This document shows positions 1 to 10,298 of a DNA stretch of 64,000 nt, in pieces (within the stretch, counting starts at the first letter, position 1; each line of letters begins with the position of its first letter). Position numbers and translations under genes: made by a program. This stretch comes from UBA5499 sp002426275 (GTDB lineage: Bacteria; Bacillota; DTU084): the NCBI GenBank assembly GCA_937888735.1, contig CALASN010000164.1, forward strand, positions 28,336 to 92,335. The letters are read 5' to 3'. The notes under the pieces were generated by a model. It was not told where the DNA came from. It was given only the letters and a program-made list of their open reading frames with translations, and ran no database searches.

Positions 1-2306
1 AAGCTTATGGTGATCCTACCGCTTATCAGCAAATTATCCAGGAATTGGAGGTTTTCGGGCAAGAATTGCCATACTTGTCCGCAGCAGCGCAGGTAGCTTT
101 GCCCAGAGCGGGTCAGGAGCTGGCAATCACAGCCAAGGCGATGCCCGGCGCCGCGCTCTCTTTGGCGATCGTGAATTCAGCCTCGGAAGTCGTGAAAAAC
201 CTGGGCGCCAGCTCGCTTGAGACCGTAAGCGTATCTTGGAACGGTAAGGATGAGGAGGGGAACTATGTTCCATCCGGCATGTACTATGCCCGCGGCACGT
301 TCTCTCAGGGAAGCGACGTCACGGAGAAAAAGCTGCCGCTCTTCATTGATCTCACAGGGCCGCGCGATAGCGCAATAACGAACGTCGGCTATGTTTATCC
401 CGAGGATCCCCAGCAGGATAGCGAAGTCTTCTCTTCAGATCCGCAGTGTAATCAGCTTACAGACGGCGGCATCGGCTGGGGCGGTAATACTTCCATTAAC
501 AGCACTTGGAATGCCAAAGACAAGCGAATCATCATCGTCTTTGATCTGCAGCGGCTGCGCGAACTGCATGAAGTAAAGCTTTGGACCAACGAGTTTAACG
601 CGGGAACCAGGATCGGCGGCTATGAGCTGCTCGTCAGCGACGACGGCACAGATTTCGCGCCCGTGACAACTGTGTACAATCACGTACCTTATCGACTTGT
701 TACACCCGTCAACACAGAGATTTTCTCCCTCGACGCCAAGCTGAGTGTAAGGGCTCGTTACGTGAAGATCGTCGCTTTTCCCAGCGGGCGGATCGGTAAT
801 TTTTTCATTGACGAGGTGCAATTTTGGGGAGAGGCCCTGCCGCAGCTGGAACTTTTGCCAGACGCGATTTCTCCGGCTTTGGGACAAAAAGTGGCGATTG
901 CCTATGAAGCGGCCGGCGCTGCCCAAATAGAAATTCTCAACGCGCAAGGAGAGATGGTCCGCTCGTTCAGTCCGGCTGCGGCCGGCGGGCTTATAAACTG
1001 GGATGGGAAAACAGAGGAAGGAACAATTCTCGCCGATGGCGCCTATACCGTACGGCTGGAGTCCTGCGAGCGGACAGTGACCTTGAAAAGTCAGGGCCCT
1101 GCCGCGCCAAATATTTCCTCGCCGGCGCTTCCCCTGGAAGGCATTTTGGAGCACAATCAGGACTTGCTGCTGCTCACAGGAAAAGCGGAGGAAGCGGCAA
1201 CCATCAAAGTCTTCTCCGGAGCTGAGCAGAGCGAAATCGCTCAGGGACCCTGCCAGCTTTCAGGAGCTTTCAGCGTCAATGTTCCTTTGACAGAAGGCGA
1301 TAATGAGCTCGAGGTTTGGGCCTTTGACGAGTTTGGCAACCCCAGCGCCGCAGGCTTGAGCTTCATCGTAAATTATGATCCCCGGCGTCCGTTTGGCATT
1401 CCCACCATCGTCAATGGGGATTTGCTTTCGCCGGCAAATGCCGACGGTTACCTGGACCAGCTGGCAGTCTCTTTTTACCTGAGGCCTGCCGGTACCGCCT
1501 ACCTGAAGGTTCGGGACCATGCCGGCAGTGAAGTGGCTCTGAAAGAGAAAGAGACGGCAGGCGAAGAAGAGATCGCTTTGCTTTGGGATGGCAGGCAAAC
1601 TGAGTTTGTGGCGGATGGGATTTACACAGTTGAGGTTGGAGCGAGAGTCGGGGGAGAAGAGATTCGCTTTTTCACGCGAACTGTGAGGGTGGATAACGAG
1701 CCGCCGCAGGATCCAATTTTGCTATATCCGGCTGCAAATGCCGCACTCACCAAGCAAGGCTTGAAATTCAGCTGGGAAAAAGTGGCTGATGCGGCATATT
1801 ATTTGTTTTACCTGGGGACGGAAGAGGATCTCCGCCCGCAGACTCCCATGGAGAGCAAGGCGGCTGAACTTGCGGTTAATCTGGAAGCTAAGGGAACTTA
1901 TTATTGGCAGGTCAAGGCAGTGGATGAAGCGGGCAATATTTCGGCAGGAAGCGATGCTTCTTTTGTAGTTACAGATCTTGATACCAGCGCTTTCAACCTC
2001 AGCAATTTTGCCATGACTCCCAACCCGTTTACCCCTGGCACTGGCAGGAGAGAAAAGCTTGCCATCAGCTTCAGCCTGCAGCAGGAAGGAGAGGTAACGG
2101 TAACTATTTATAACTTGGCAGGAAAGCTTGTGAAAAAGCTGCCCGCCGGATGGCTCCAAGCTGGAGATTATCTTTTCACTTGGGACGGCGCCGATGAGCG
2201 GGGCAAAGCGGCGCAAAAGGGCCCGTATCTTGTGAGAGTCACGGCGGCGAATCCTCTTTCCGGCCCTGTGGCTGCCATAACAAGGCCGGTGTTGCTGCTA
2301 AAGTAG
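1..2306 (+). CDS. Secreted-type F5/8C and FlgD-like Ig-domain protein, 5' end outside window
   Basis: The reading frame is open from base 3 to the stop at 2304-2306, so this is the C-terminal 767 residues of a longer protein; a TTG at 45 is only an internal codon. Visible from the N-terminus are an FlgD-like Ig module ending in a YYARGTF strand, a discoidin-like (F5/8 type C) domain at about bases 370-835, a second FlgD-like module, further Ig-like beta modules, and a C-terminal FlgD-like domain at about bases 2010-2270 with the MTPNPFTPG start and YLVRVT end. Such beta modules bind glycans or anchor extracellular enzymes. The discoidin segment resembles the N-terminal domain of the two glycosidases just downstream (both have YTYPEDP/YTYPDEP-like starts), which suggests a shared extracellular polysaccharide target. 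The catalytic part, if any, lies upstream. Confidence 0.8.
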   Translation, partial: AYGDPTAYQQIIQELEVFGQELPYLSAAAQVALPRAGQELAITAKAMPGAALSLAIVNSASEVVKNLGASSLETVSVSWNGKDEEGNYVPSGMYYARGTFSQGSDVTEKKLPLFIDLTGPRDSAITNVGYVYPEDPQQDSEVFSSDPQCNQLTDGGIGWGGNTSINSTWNAKDKRIIIVFDLQRLRELHEVKLWTNEFNAGTRIGGYELLVSDDGTDFAPVTTVYNHVPYRLVTPVNTEIFSLDAKLSVRARYVKIVAFPSGRIGNFFIDEVQFWGEALPQLELLPDAISPALGQKVAIAYEAAGAAQIEILNAQGEMVRSFSPAAAGGLINWDGKTEEGTILADGAYTVRLESCERTVTLKSQGPAAPNISSPALPLEGILEHNQDLLLLTGKAEEAATIKVFSGAEQSEIAQGPCQLSGAFSVNVPLTEGDNELEVWAFDEFGNPSAAGLSFIVNYDPRRPFGIPTIVNGDLLSPANADGYLDQLAVSFYLRPAGTAYLKVRDHAGSEVALKEKETAGEEEIALLWDGRQTEFVADGIYTVEVGARVGGEEIRFFTRTVRVDNEPPQDPILLYPAANAALTKQGLKFSWEKVADAAYYLFYLGTEEDLRPQTPMESKAAELAVNLEAKGTYYWQVKAVDEAGNISAGSDASFVVTDLDTSAFNLSNFAMTPNPFTPGTGRREKLAISFSLQQEGEVTVTIYNLAGKLVKKLPAGWLQAGDYLFTWDGADERGKAAQKGPYLVRVTAANPLSGPVAAITRPVLLLK

Positions 2307-2318
2307 ATTTATTGAGGC

Positions 2319-2346
2319 GCTGAGAGGGAGCCTTTTGCCTCTCAGC
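2319..2346 (+). other. Intergenic 9-bp stem-loop
   Basis: GCTGAGAGG (2319-2327) pairs perfectly with CCTCTCAGC (2338-2346) around a 10-nt loop. It lies 13 nt past the stop of the upstream gene and 62 nt before the next start. No T-run follows, so it is not a canonical terminator. It could protect a 3' end or attenuate read-through into the tandem glycosidases. Confidence 0.45.
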
Positions 2347-2407
2347 CCCCGCAACGGACAATGGCAGATTTGAAGCTGGGAATGTGAACGCGATGGGAGG
2401 TTGAAGG

Positions 2408-5400
2408 TTGGTGAAGCTAAAGAAAGTTTGTCTCTGGCTTTTGATTATAGCGGCGCTGTTTGCTTCCGCCGCCTTGGCGGAGAAAATCCAGGGAATCACT
2501 TACACTTATCCTGACGAGCCGGGTCAAGATCGGGATATTCCAAACCAGGATCCGCTCCAGACAAAACTGGTCGACGGAATCATAGGCGGCGGAGGTGCCG
2601 GCGCAGTTTGGGGACAGTGGCAGGGGAATAAAGCCATTGTGCGCTTCGATTTGAAACGGAGATATAAGCTCTCTGCCATTGAGATCTGGACCAGTGAAGG
2701 GCTGGTAAACCAGCATCTAGGGCGGGTGGAAATCCTCTCCAGCACTGATGGCAGCGATTATCGCAGAGTCGGTACGCTCAGGAATCCTCAGGAACCGTTA
2801 AAGGAAAAACCTTTGCAGGATAATATTTATTCGTTCTGTGATAAAGATTTGAATTTTGAAGCCAGATACGTCAAACTTACGTTTTATCAGGATAACCTCA
2901 CTGCCGGCATTTACCAGCAGGTAATCGAGGAAGTTTGCCTCTGGGGGGAGCCGCTTCCCTTCAGTTACGATTCCCAAATGCCGCCTGTCGAGTTTACTGC
3001 TGAGGTCAATACTTACTCTTCCGTGCGTTTGGAAATTGGCGATTATCTGCAGCGCAATCCCCAGGCTGCTGATTTGCGCGTTTTCGTTGCGGAAGAAGAT
3101 TTTCGCGATGTGGAAGGCAAGGAAGAGTACCGTCAGTGGTGGTATTTGAATGCTCAGAAGCAGACTGTGATCGTAAACGGCTTGACGCCCAATCACACGT
3201 ATTATATAGCGGCAGCTGGGGTGAGCGCGGGTGACAAGCAGCTGCGCTACCTGGAGCCTGCGGCCGTGAGGCTGCCCGGAGTGTTGGCTGTGGAGAAGGT
3301 AGGCGATGTGTTCGGAGTCAACGCCTTTCCGTATATAGAAACAGGCGCCTCTCACCAGAGGCGAAGCCCTGAGGAAGAGCGAGAGATGTTTCAGCGGCAA
3401 ATTAAACTGGCGCAGGAAGCGGGAATCAAATATAACCGCTGGTGGCGCAATTACTCGTCGGGATTGCTCCCGTATGTCAACGCTGGGATCACCTTTTTGA
3501 CCGGGCTGCAGGCTGACGAACAATATATCAGTCAGAGCAACAGCTACGGAACCTGGTTTTTTGAAGGAGGCAACGAGCCTAATTTTGCCGGCACTAAACC
3601 CGAGGAGTATGTGGCCATAATCAAAGAAGGATATAAGGCCATAAAAGCTGTCAACGCAGAAAACATCCTGGCAGCGCCGGTGGTCGGTCCTTCAGACTGG
3701 CTGCGGGAGTTTTATGAAGCCGGCGGAAAAGACTACTTCGATGTGATGGATACGCATCTCTACCCGGCAACGGCATCCCCCGTGCCTGAAGGCCTGCCCA
3801 AGGGCGCGCCGGAGGCGATCTTATTAGCTGTGCAAGAACTGAAAGAGATAATGGCTGATTATCATGATGCGGACAAACCCTTGATCATAACGGAAACGGG
3901 CTCTCCAACATATACAGGCCGCAGCTGGGCAGTGAGAGGCCTGTCTCAGGAAGAACAGGCCCAAAATATCGTCCGGATTTATTTGCACCTAATCGCCGGT
4001 GGCTTCAAAAGAATATTTTTATATGCGCTGCAGGACGAGGGAACAGATCTCAACAATATGGAGCATAACTTTGGGATCGTAGATTACGAGGGAAAGCCAA
4101 AGCTGGCTTATTACGCATACCAGACCATGACCGGCCAGCTGGGAGAAACTCTCTTTGACGGCCCCTTGAATGGGACGGAAAATCCTTATTACGGCTATCA
4201 ATTTAAAAAGTTAGCGCAAACCGGATATATTAGCTGCCTGTGGGATGCGGCCGGCAAAAGCGAGGCGCTCTTAAAGCTCGCCGCAGGAGAGGATGAGGTT
4301 ATCGTCTATGATTTGTTCGGGCACGGACGGGAACTGACGGCCGGCGAGCAACTGACGCTCACGATCTCGGAGAGCCCAATCTACATCCATACTAAAGCGC
4401 CGCTTGTGGTCCAGAGCGCCAAACGGCTGCCACCGCCGCCGACATTAAAGGTGGCGGCCTCCTTACCCAGCGATGTGTTGCTGGCAGGAGATAACTCAAG
4501 TTTAAACGTGAGCTTGAACAGTACTTTACCCGGAACAGTTCGGGGCACGGTGTCGGTTGAAGGAGAGTTTCAAGCAAGCCCGAGAGATTTTGAAATTACG
4601 GACGAAGCTATCTTAGAGCTGCCGCTTATTTTGCCAAGAAACGCCGCGCCGGGTGTATACATGCTCACAATTAAAGTAGAACTGCCTAAACAAAAAGTTG
4701 GCAGCACGAATGTGTCGGGAGTACAGGAATTAAAACTTAATTTTTGGCTAGCGTCTCCGTTAGGAGCTAAACCTACCATCTACAAACAGGATTTTACTGG
4801 GGACGGCAGCGAACAGATTCTGCTGACGAACGAAAAGTTGGAAGCCCTGATTGCGCCCGAATTCGGCGGCAGGCTGATTCTGCTGATCGATAAAGAATCC
4901 AAAACGAATCAGCTCAATGCCGATCTGAAGGAATTCAGCACATCTTGTTCCGGGTCCGGCCTGGGTTTTTGGGATGCGCTTGGCACCTGGACTGCAGATT
5001 TGTGGCGGGCGAAATATGATTATCAGTTGGTAGACTCAGAACAGAACATTGGGGTGAGCATGCAGGCGACGGGACAATCAGGTGTGGTGGTGAGCAAACA
5101 GATCTTATTGCCTGATTCCAGTGGATGCCTGAATTATAAACTCAAGTTTTTTAATCCCACAAATAGCGAGCTAACGATAAATTACACTACTCATCCGGAA
5201 TTCACCCCCGGCGGCGTAGCTGATAGTTACTCGGATGTAATCTATTTACCCTCTAAAGCGGAAATCAGAAAATATCCGTATGTTTCCACCTTGGGAGATC
5301 GGGGTTCTGCAGAGGTAGACCAAGGCTGGTGGGCGATCACAGATCCCAAGGAAAAAGTAATGCTGGGGGCGGTCTTCGATGAGAAGAAGGTCGAAAGCAT

Positions 5401-5557
5401 TAGACAATGGTGGGGAGATGAGGCTTTTAATCTTGAACTGAGCCTCAAACCATTCCAGTTGGCGCCTAAAGAGGAATACGCGTTTGATACGCTATATTTC
5501 ATAAAGCAAAGCGACGACTTTCAAGCCATTAAGGAAGAATGGCTCAAACGCAGATGA
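2408..5557 (+). CDS. Secreted clan-A glycoside hydrolase with discoidin and mutarotase-like domains (copy 1)
   Basis: TTG start 7 nt after GGAGG (2396-2400). Residues 1-24 form a Sec signal peptide ending ASAALA. An F5/8C-like carbohydrate-binding domain follows (about 25-185), then a fibronectin-like stretch to about 300, and a TIM-barrel-like catalytic region to about 610. In it, GNEPN (E390) and TETG (E496) fit the acid/base and nucleophile of clan GH-A retaining enzymes. After that come a small beta domain, an Ig-like domain starting at LPPPPTL, and about 260 residues resembling a galactose-mutarotase-like fold (APEFGGRL near its start). The exact GH family is not recognised; GH39/GH5-like families are plausible. 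Secretion and the binding domain suggest polysaccharide attack outside the cell. Confidence 0.75.
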   Translation: MVKLKKVCLWLLIIAALFASAALAEKIQGITYTYPDEPGQDRDIPNQDPLQTKLVDGIIGGGGAGAVWGQWQGNKAIVRFDLKRRYKLSAIEIWTSEGLVNQHLGRVEILSSTDGSDYRRVGTLRNPQEPLKEKPLQDNIYSFCDKDLNFEARYVKLTFYQDNLTAGIYQQVIEEVCLWGEPLPFSYDSQMPPVEFTAEVNTYSSVRLEIGDYLQRNPQAADLRVFVAEEDFRDVEGKEEYRQWWYLNAQKQTVIVNGLTPNHTYYIAAAGVSAGDKQLRYLEPAAVRLPGVLAVEKVGDVFGVNAFPYIETGASHQRRSPEEEREMFQRQIKLAQEAGIKYNRWWRNYSSGLLPYVNAGITFLTGLQADEQYISQSNSYGTWFFEGGNEPNFAGTKPEEYVAIIKEGYKAIKAVNAENILAAPVVGPSDWLREFYEAGGKDYFDVMDTHLYPATASPVPEGLPKGAPEAILLAVQELKEIMADYHDADKPLIITETGSPTYTGRSWAVRGLSQEEQAQNIVRIYLHLIAGGFKRIFLYALQDEGTDLNNMEHNFGIVDYEGKPKLAYYAYQTMTGQLGETLFDGPLNGTENPYYGYQFKKLAQTGYISCLWDAAGKSEALLKLAAGEDEVIVYDLFGHGRELTAGEQLTLTISESPIYIHTKAPLVVQSAKRLPPPPTLKVAASLPSDVLLAGDNSSLNVSLNSTLPGTVRGTVSVEGEFQASPRDFEITDEAILELPLILPRNAAPGVYMLTIKVELPKQKVGSTNVSGVQELKLNFWLASPLGAKPTIYKQDFTGDGSEQILLTNEKLEALIAPEFGGRLILLIDKESKTNQLNADLKEFSTSCSGSGLGFWDALGTWTADLWRAKYDYQLVDSEQNIGVSMQATGQSGVVVSKQILLPDSSGCLNYKLKFFNPTNSELTINYTTHPEFTPGGVADSYSDVIYLPSKAEIRKYPYVSTLGDRGSAEVDQGWWAITDPKEKVMLGAVFDEKKVESIRQWWGDEAFNLELSLKPFQLAPKEEYAFDTLYFIKQSDDFQAIKEEWLKRR

Positions 5558-5662
5558 TTCCCACTGGAGGAAAATTACGGCCTGCAAATCCGCCGCGTTC
5601 CGTGGGGACTATTTGAAGTTGTTGCTCATTTTAACTTTACGAACGCGATGGGAGGTTGAAGG

Positions 5663-8600
5663 TTGGTGAAGCAAAAGAAAGTTTGTTTTTGGTTTTTGAT
5701 TATAATAGCAATGTTTGCTTCCGCCGCCTTGGCGGAGAAAATTCAGGGTATCTCCTACACTTATCCTGACGAGCCAGGCCAAGATTCGGATATTCCACAC
5801 CAGGATCCTCTCCGGACAAAATTAACAGATGGAAACATCGGCGCAGGCGGCGGCAGCGCAGTTTGGGGACAGTGGCAGGGGAATAAAGCCATTGTGCGCT
5901 TTGATCTGAAACGGAAATACAATCTCTCTGCCATTGAGATTTGGACCCGCGAAGATTCAAAAGACCAACATCTCGGACGGGTGGAAATCCTCTCCAGCAC
6001 AAATGGCAGCGATTATCGCAGGGTCCGTACGCTCAGGAATCCCCGGGAACCGTTAAAGGAAAAACCCTTGAAGCCTAATATTTATTCGTTCGGGGCTCAG
6101 GACTTGAATGTTGAGGCCAGATACCTAAAACTTACGTTTTATCAGGATAACCTCACTGCCGGCATTTATCAGCAGGTGATTGAGGAAGTTTACCTCTGGG
6201 GGGAACCGCTTCCTTTCGGTTACGATCAAAAAATGCCGCCGGTTGAGTTTACAGCCAAAGTAAATACTTACTCTTCCGTGCGTTTGGAAATTGGCGATTA
6301 CCTGCAGCGTAATCCCCGGGCAGCTGATTTGCGCGTTTTCGTTGCGGAAGAAGATTTTCGCGATGCGGAAGGCAAGGAAGAGTACCGTCAGTGGTGGTAT
6401 TTGGACGATCGGAAGCAGACTGTAATCGTAAACGGCTTGACGCCCAATCACACGTATTACATAGCTGCGGCCGGTTTGAGCGCGGATGACAAGCAGCTGC
6501 GCTACCTGGAGCCTGCGGCCGTGAGGCTGCCCGGAGTATTGGCTGTGGAGAAGGTAGGCGATGTGTTCGGAGTCAACGCCTTTCCGTATATAGAAACAGG
6601 CTCCTCTCACCAGATGCGAAGCCCTGAGGCGGAGCGGGAAATGTTTCAACTGCAAGTTGAATTGGCTCAGGAAGCGGGGATCAAATATAACCGCTGGTGG
6701 CGTAATTACCCGTCAGGCCTTATCCCTTACGTCAATGCGGGCGTCACTTACCAAGTCTTTCTGCCCCAAGACGCGAAGTCAGTCAAAGATACTAACGACT
6801 ATGGTTCCTGGCTCTTTGGCGCTGGCAATGAAACAAATCTCAGCGGCACGCAGCCGACAGACTATGTGAAAAGCCTCAAGGAAGGCTATCAGATGATGAA
6901 AGCTGTGAGCCCAGAGAATATGCTGGCGGCGCCGGTGATTCATAGCATTCAGGCCGCGGATTGGCTGCGAGGCTTTTACCAGGCCGGAGGTAAGGACTAT
7001 TTCGACGTGATGGATATTCACATTTACCAACAATCCGCCTTACCTGTACCCGAAGGGCTGCCGCAAGGCTCGCCTGAAGGAATGCTGCTGCAAGTGGCGG
7101 AGCTGAAGAAAATTATGAAAGAGTACGGCGACCAGGCGAAGCCGCTCATTACCACAGAGACCGGTTGTCCCACTTATACGGGACGCAGTTGGGCAGTCCG
7201 GGGTACCACCCAAGAGCAGCAGGCGAACAATATCGTCAGGATGCATTTGCATCTCATCGCCAGCGGCTTCCGCAGGATTTTCTGGTATGCGTTTCAAGAT
7301 GAAGGAACAGATTTGAACAATATGGAGCATAACTTCGGCGTCATTGATTATCACGGCAAGCCAAAGCTAGCTTATTATGCGTACAAAACCATGCTCCGCC
7401 AACTGGGGGAAACGCTCTACCACAGCAGCCTGAAAGGCGCGGAGAATCCCTATTACGGTTATTCGTTCAAGAAGCTGAATGGCGAGGGATATATCTCTTG
7501 CCTGTGGGACGCGGCAGGCAAAAGCGAAGCGATCCTGAAGCTCGCCGCAGAAGAGGGTAAGGTTATCGTCTCTGATCTGTTCGGGAGCGGGAGGGAGCTG
7601 ACAGCCGGCGAGCAACTGACGCTTACGATCTCTGAAAGTCCTATTTACATCCATACCAAAGCGCCCATTGTTGTCCTGAGCGCCAAGAGGCTGCCGCCGC
7701 CGCCTTCTTTGAATGTTTCGGCTTCCTTGCCCGATGATATTATGCTGGCCGGAGAAGACAGCGGCTTGAGCGTGAGATTCAACAGCACTTTACCTGGGAC
7801 TGTTTCTGGCAATGTATCTGTTGAAGGCCCGTTCCCAGTAGAACAGCGGAAATTTGCCGTGACAGACGAAACGATCTTGGCGCTGCCGCTTGTTTTGCCT
7901 AAGAGCGCCGCGCCGGGCCTATACGCGCTCAAAATCAAAGTGGAGCTTCCCAAACAGAAAGTGGGCGGCATGAATGTGTCGGGGGTACAGGAGCTAAAGC
8001 TCAATTTTTGGTTGGCCGCTCCGGCAGACGCTAAACCTGCCGTTTACAAACGGGATTTCACAGGAGACGGCAGCGAACAGATCCTGCTGACAAACGAAAA
8101 GTGGGAAATTTTGCTCGCGCCGGAATTCGGAGGCAGACTTATTTTATTAATTGATAAAGCCTCCAAAACCAATCAGTTAAATGCGGACTTCGCTGATTTC
8201 AGCAAAGCGTGCACAGGCGCAGGTTTGGGACTGTGGGATGCGCTCGGCTCTTTTACCGCAGATTTATGGAATGGGAAATACGAATATAACGTTATCGAAT
8301 CTGAACGGCAAATAGGCATTAACCTGCAGGCAACGGGCAAATCTGGAGTCCGCGTGAATAAACAGCTTATTTTGCCAAGCTCAGAGGATTATTTCGCTTA
8401 TAAGGTGAATTTTACTAATCCCACGGGCCGGCAGCTGACGGTGAATTATAGCACCCATCCCGAATTTACGCCCGGCGGAACTGCGGACAGCACCAGGGAT
8501 TCTCTTCAGCTTCCGACGCAGGGAGGAATTAAGAACTTCCCTTACGTTTCCGCGCTGGGAGAGAGAGGCTCTTTGGAACTGACTGAAGGATGGTATGCAA

Positions 8601-8821
8601 TTGCGGACTCAAAGCAGAAGGTTATGTTGGGCGCCGTCTTTGAGGGGAACAAAGTTAAGAGCGCTCGTCAGTGGTGGGGAGATGAGGCTTTCAATCTTGA
8701 GCTCACTCTCAAACCGTTCCAGTTGGCCCCGGGTGAAGCATACGAGTTTGATACTTTATATTTCATCAAGAGAAGCGATGACTTTCAGACGATCAGAGAC
8801 GAATGGTTAAAACGTAAGTGA
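5663..8821 (+). CDS. Secreted clan-A glycoside hydrolase, tandem paralogue (copy 2)
   Basis: Paralogue of the preceding gene with the same TTG start, SD, signal peptide and domain order (1052 residues). The putative acid/base is kept in GNETN (E390) and the nucleophile in TETGCP (E499), so the copy looks catalytically competent. The stretch between NAGVT and the acid/base, and the segment after it (SIQAADWL, 3 residues longer), differ clearly from copy 1. These loops border the active site, so diverged substrate preference is an inference. Its C-terminal mutarotase-like part also differs more than its N-terminal half. The 105-nt gap from copy 1 holds no terminator, so the two are probably co-transcribed. 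Confidence 0.75.
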   Translation: MVKQKKVCFWFLIIIAMFASAALAEKIQGISYTYPDEPGQDSDIPHQDPLRTKLTDGNIGAGGGSAVWGQWQGNKAIVRFDLKRKYNLSAIEIWTREDSKDQHLGRVEILSSTNGSDYRRVRTLRNPREPLKEKPLKPNIYSFGAQDLNVEARYLKLTFYQDNLTAGIYQQVIEEVYLWGEPLPFGYDQKMPPVEFTAKVNTYSSVRLEIGDYLQRNPRAADLRVFVAEEDFRDAEGKEEYRQWWYLDDRKQTVIVNGLTPNHTYYIAAAGLSADDKQLRYLEPAAVRLPGVLAVEKVGDVFGVNAFPYIETGSSHQMRSPEAEREMFQLQVELAQEAGIKYNRWWRNYPSGLIPYVNAGVTYQVFLPQDAKSVKDTNDYGSWLFGAGNETNLSGTQPTDYVKSLKEGYQMMKAVSPENMLAAPVIHSIQAADWLRGFYQAGGKDYFDVMDIHIYQQSALPVPEGLPQGSPEGMLLQVAELKKIMKEYGDQAKPLITTETGCPTYTGRSWAVRGTTQEQQANNIVRMHLHLIASGFRRIFWYAFQDEGTDLNNMEHNFGVIDYHGKPKLAYYAYKTMLRQLGETLYHSSLKGAENPYYGYSFKKLNGEGYISCLWDAAGKSEAILKLAAEEGKVIVSDLFGSGRELTAGEQLTLTISESPIYIHTKAPIVVLSAKRLPPPPSLNVSASLPDDIMLAGEDSGLSVRFNSTLPGTVSGNVSVEGPFPVEQRKFAVTDETILALPLVLPKSAAPGLYALKIKVELPKQKVGGMNVSGVQELKLNFWLAAPADAKPAVYKRDFTGDGSEQILLTNEKWEILLAPEFGGRLILLIDKASKTNQLNADFADFSKACTGAGLGLWDALGSFTADLWNGKYEYNVIESERQIGINLQATGKSGVRVNKQLILPSSEDYFAYKVNFTNPTGRQLTVNYSTHPEFTPGGTADSTRDSLQLPTQGGIKNFPYVSALGERGSLELTEGWYAIADSKQKVMLGAVFEGNKVKSARQWWGDEAFNLELTLKPFQLAPGEAYEFDTLYFIKRSDDFQTIRDEWLKRK

Positions 8822-8875
8822 GCGCTGTGGAGGATTTTGATTGGAGAGAGAAAAATAACAACGAGGTGAGGAAGC

Positions 8876-10240
8876 ATGAAAAAAGTTGTCTGGATAGCGT
8901 TGGCGGTGATCGCTGCAGCGGGGATCTATTTTGGCGCCAGAAAACAGGTGGCTGAAGAGGAACCCAGCAAAGCTGGCAAGAAGGTAGTGGTGGTAATAAA
9001 TAACGGCCCCAAAGAGACTAACAAAGCGGAGGTCAAAAAACTGAAGGATACCATCGCTCGCTTCAATAAGGTTTATCCTGAGATTGAAATCCGCTGGACT
9101 GATCGCAGCTATTCCCCGGATAGCTTCGCCACCAGCATGGCCGGAGGCACGGCCGAGGACGTATCCAGCGTTTTTGCCACGGAAAGCTATATAGCCGATC
9201 GCGGTTACGCTCTGGATCTGACGGAACTGATCAATAACTGGGAGTACAAAGAGCAACTGAATCCCAGGATGCTGCAGCCTTTTACCAAACAAGGCCGTTA
9301 TTATGGCTTTCCCGAAACAGGCTATATTATGGCGCTGGCGTACAACAAAAGATTGTTTCGCGAAGCCGGGATTGAAAATCCGCCGCAGACTTGGGAGGAA
9401 TTTGTTGCAGCAGCCAAAAAGCTCACCGACCGCAAAACCGGCTGCTCCGGCTTCGGAATCATGGGACGAAGCAACTTTGCGGGTTGGGGTTTGCTGAATT
9501 GGGTCTGGCAAGCAGGAGGCGATTTTGAAAAAGAGCGCAACGGCAAGTGGAAGGCGGTTTTCGCAGAACCGGAAGCGGTGCGCGCGGTGGACTTCGTGAG
9601 GTCTTTGCGCTGGGAGCACGATGTTCTGCAGAGAAACTTGCTGGTTGGCGTGGAAGAGTTGATGCAGAGCTTCGCCGCAGGCCAGCTGGGCATGATGCTC
9701 GTCACCAGCACGACCTATAATATTCCCCTAATGGTCAATCAATATAAAATGAAGCTTGAGGACGTCGGGCTTGCCATGCTGCCCGCCGGGCCAGCGGGCA
9801 GAGCAAATCAGCTGGGCGGCAGCTTTGCCGTGATCAATCCCACCAGCCCGAAAGAAGTCCAGGAAGCGGCATTTAAATGGATCGCCTGGCGGGCGCTGCA
9901 AGGATATGATCCCCGGCAGATTCAGAATCTGGCGGACTTGAATCGTAAACAGGGCTTGGTCACAGGCACTTCCTCTGTTCCCATCATGGTAGGCGAAATC
10001 GCGAAAAAAGCAGACGAGGTAATCGATAAAAATCGCGATGTGTTCGTGGTCTTCGATGATGCGGTGGAAGCTTCCAAGTATATTCACCTTGAGCCGCCGT
10101 TTTTCTGCCAGCAGCTGTACTCAGAGTACCTTGGCCCTGTGATTGAGGCTGTCTTAACTAATAAAAACGCCGCTCCCAAACAGAGCTTGGCTAAAGCGGC
10201 AGCTAATTTTGAAAGCAGATTTTTGGCGCAAGTTAAATGA
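8876..10240 (+). CDS. ABC-type sugar-binding protein (family 1 extracellular solute-binding protein)
   Basis: 454 residues; ATG behind GAGGTGAGG. Residues 4-20 are hydrophobic (VVWIALAVIAAAGIYF) but there is no lipobox cysteine, so it is either a Sec-exported protein or membrane-anchored by an uncleaved helix. The body matches family 1 sugar-binding proteins: an N-terminal DTIARFNKVYPEIE region, a GGTAEDV segment, GYIMALAYNKRLF with PQTWEEF (ligand-contact region), and LGGSFAVIN. It probably captures an oligosaccharide released by the upstream glycosidases. No MalF/MalG-like permease or ATPase gene lies in the window, so its transporter must be encoded elsewhere. Confidence 0.85.
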   Translation: MKKVVWIALAVIAAAGIYFGARKQVAEEEPSKAGKKVVVVINNGPKETNKAEVKKLKDTIARFNKVYPEIEIRWTDRSYSPDSFATSMAGGTAEDVSSVFATESYIADRGYALDLTELINNWEYKEQLNPRMLQPFTKQGRYYGFPETGYIMALAYNKRLFREAGIENPPQTWEEFVAAAKKLTDRKTGCSGFGIMGRSNFAGWGLLNWVWQAGGDFEKERNGKWKAVFAEPEAVRAVDFVRSLRWEHDVLQRNLLVGVEELMQSFAAGQLGMMLVTSTTYNIPLMVNQYKMKLEDVGLAMLPAGPAGRANQLGGSFAVINPTSPKEVQEAAFKWIAWRALQGYDPRQIQNLADLNRKQGLVTGTSSVPIMVGEIAKKADEVIDKNRDVFVVFDDAVEASKYIHLEPPFFCQQLYSEYLGPVIEAVLTNKNAAPKQSLAKAAANFESRFLAQVK

Positions 10241-10298
10241 GATGCGTAGAGGCAGGTTGAGAGCAGCATAAAGATAAAAAGCAAGGAGAGAATCTTAG

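Larger units (their letters stand above)
2386..8821 (+). repeat. Tandem gene duplication, unit about 3.25 kb
   Basis: Two copies of a whole gene plus its ribosome site lie head to tail, 2386-5557 and 5641-8821, with a constant offset of 3255 nt at their starts. The duplicated block begins at GAACGCGATGGGAGG (2386-2400 and 5641-5655) and runs identically through the SD and the first codons. Identity at DNA level stays high over long stretches, for example around 3285-3345 and 6540-6600, and is lower around the active-site loops. Confidence 0.9.

Noticed and set aside
2798..3523. 241-codon antisense frame in glycosidase copy 1
   Set aside because: It recurs in shortened form in copy 2 only because the real genes are paralogues; not protein-like.
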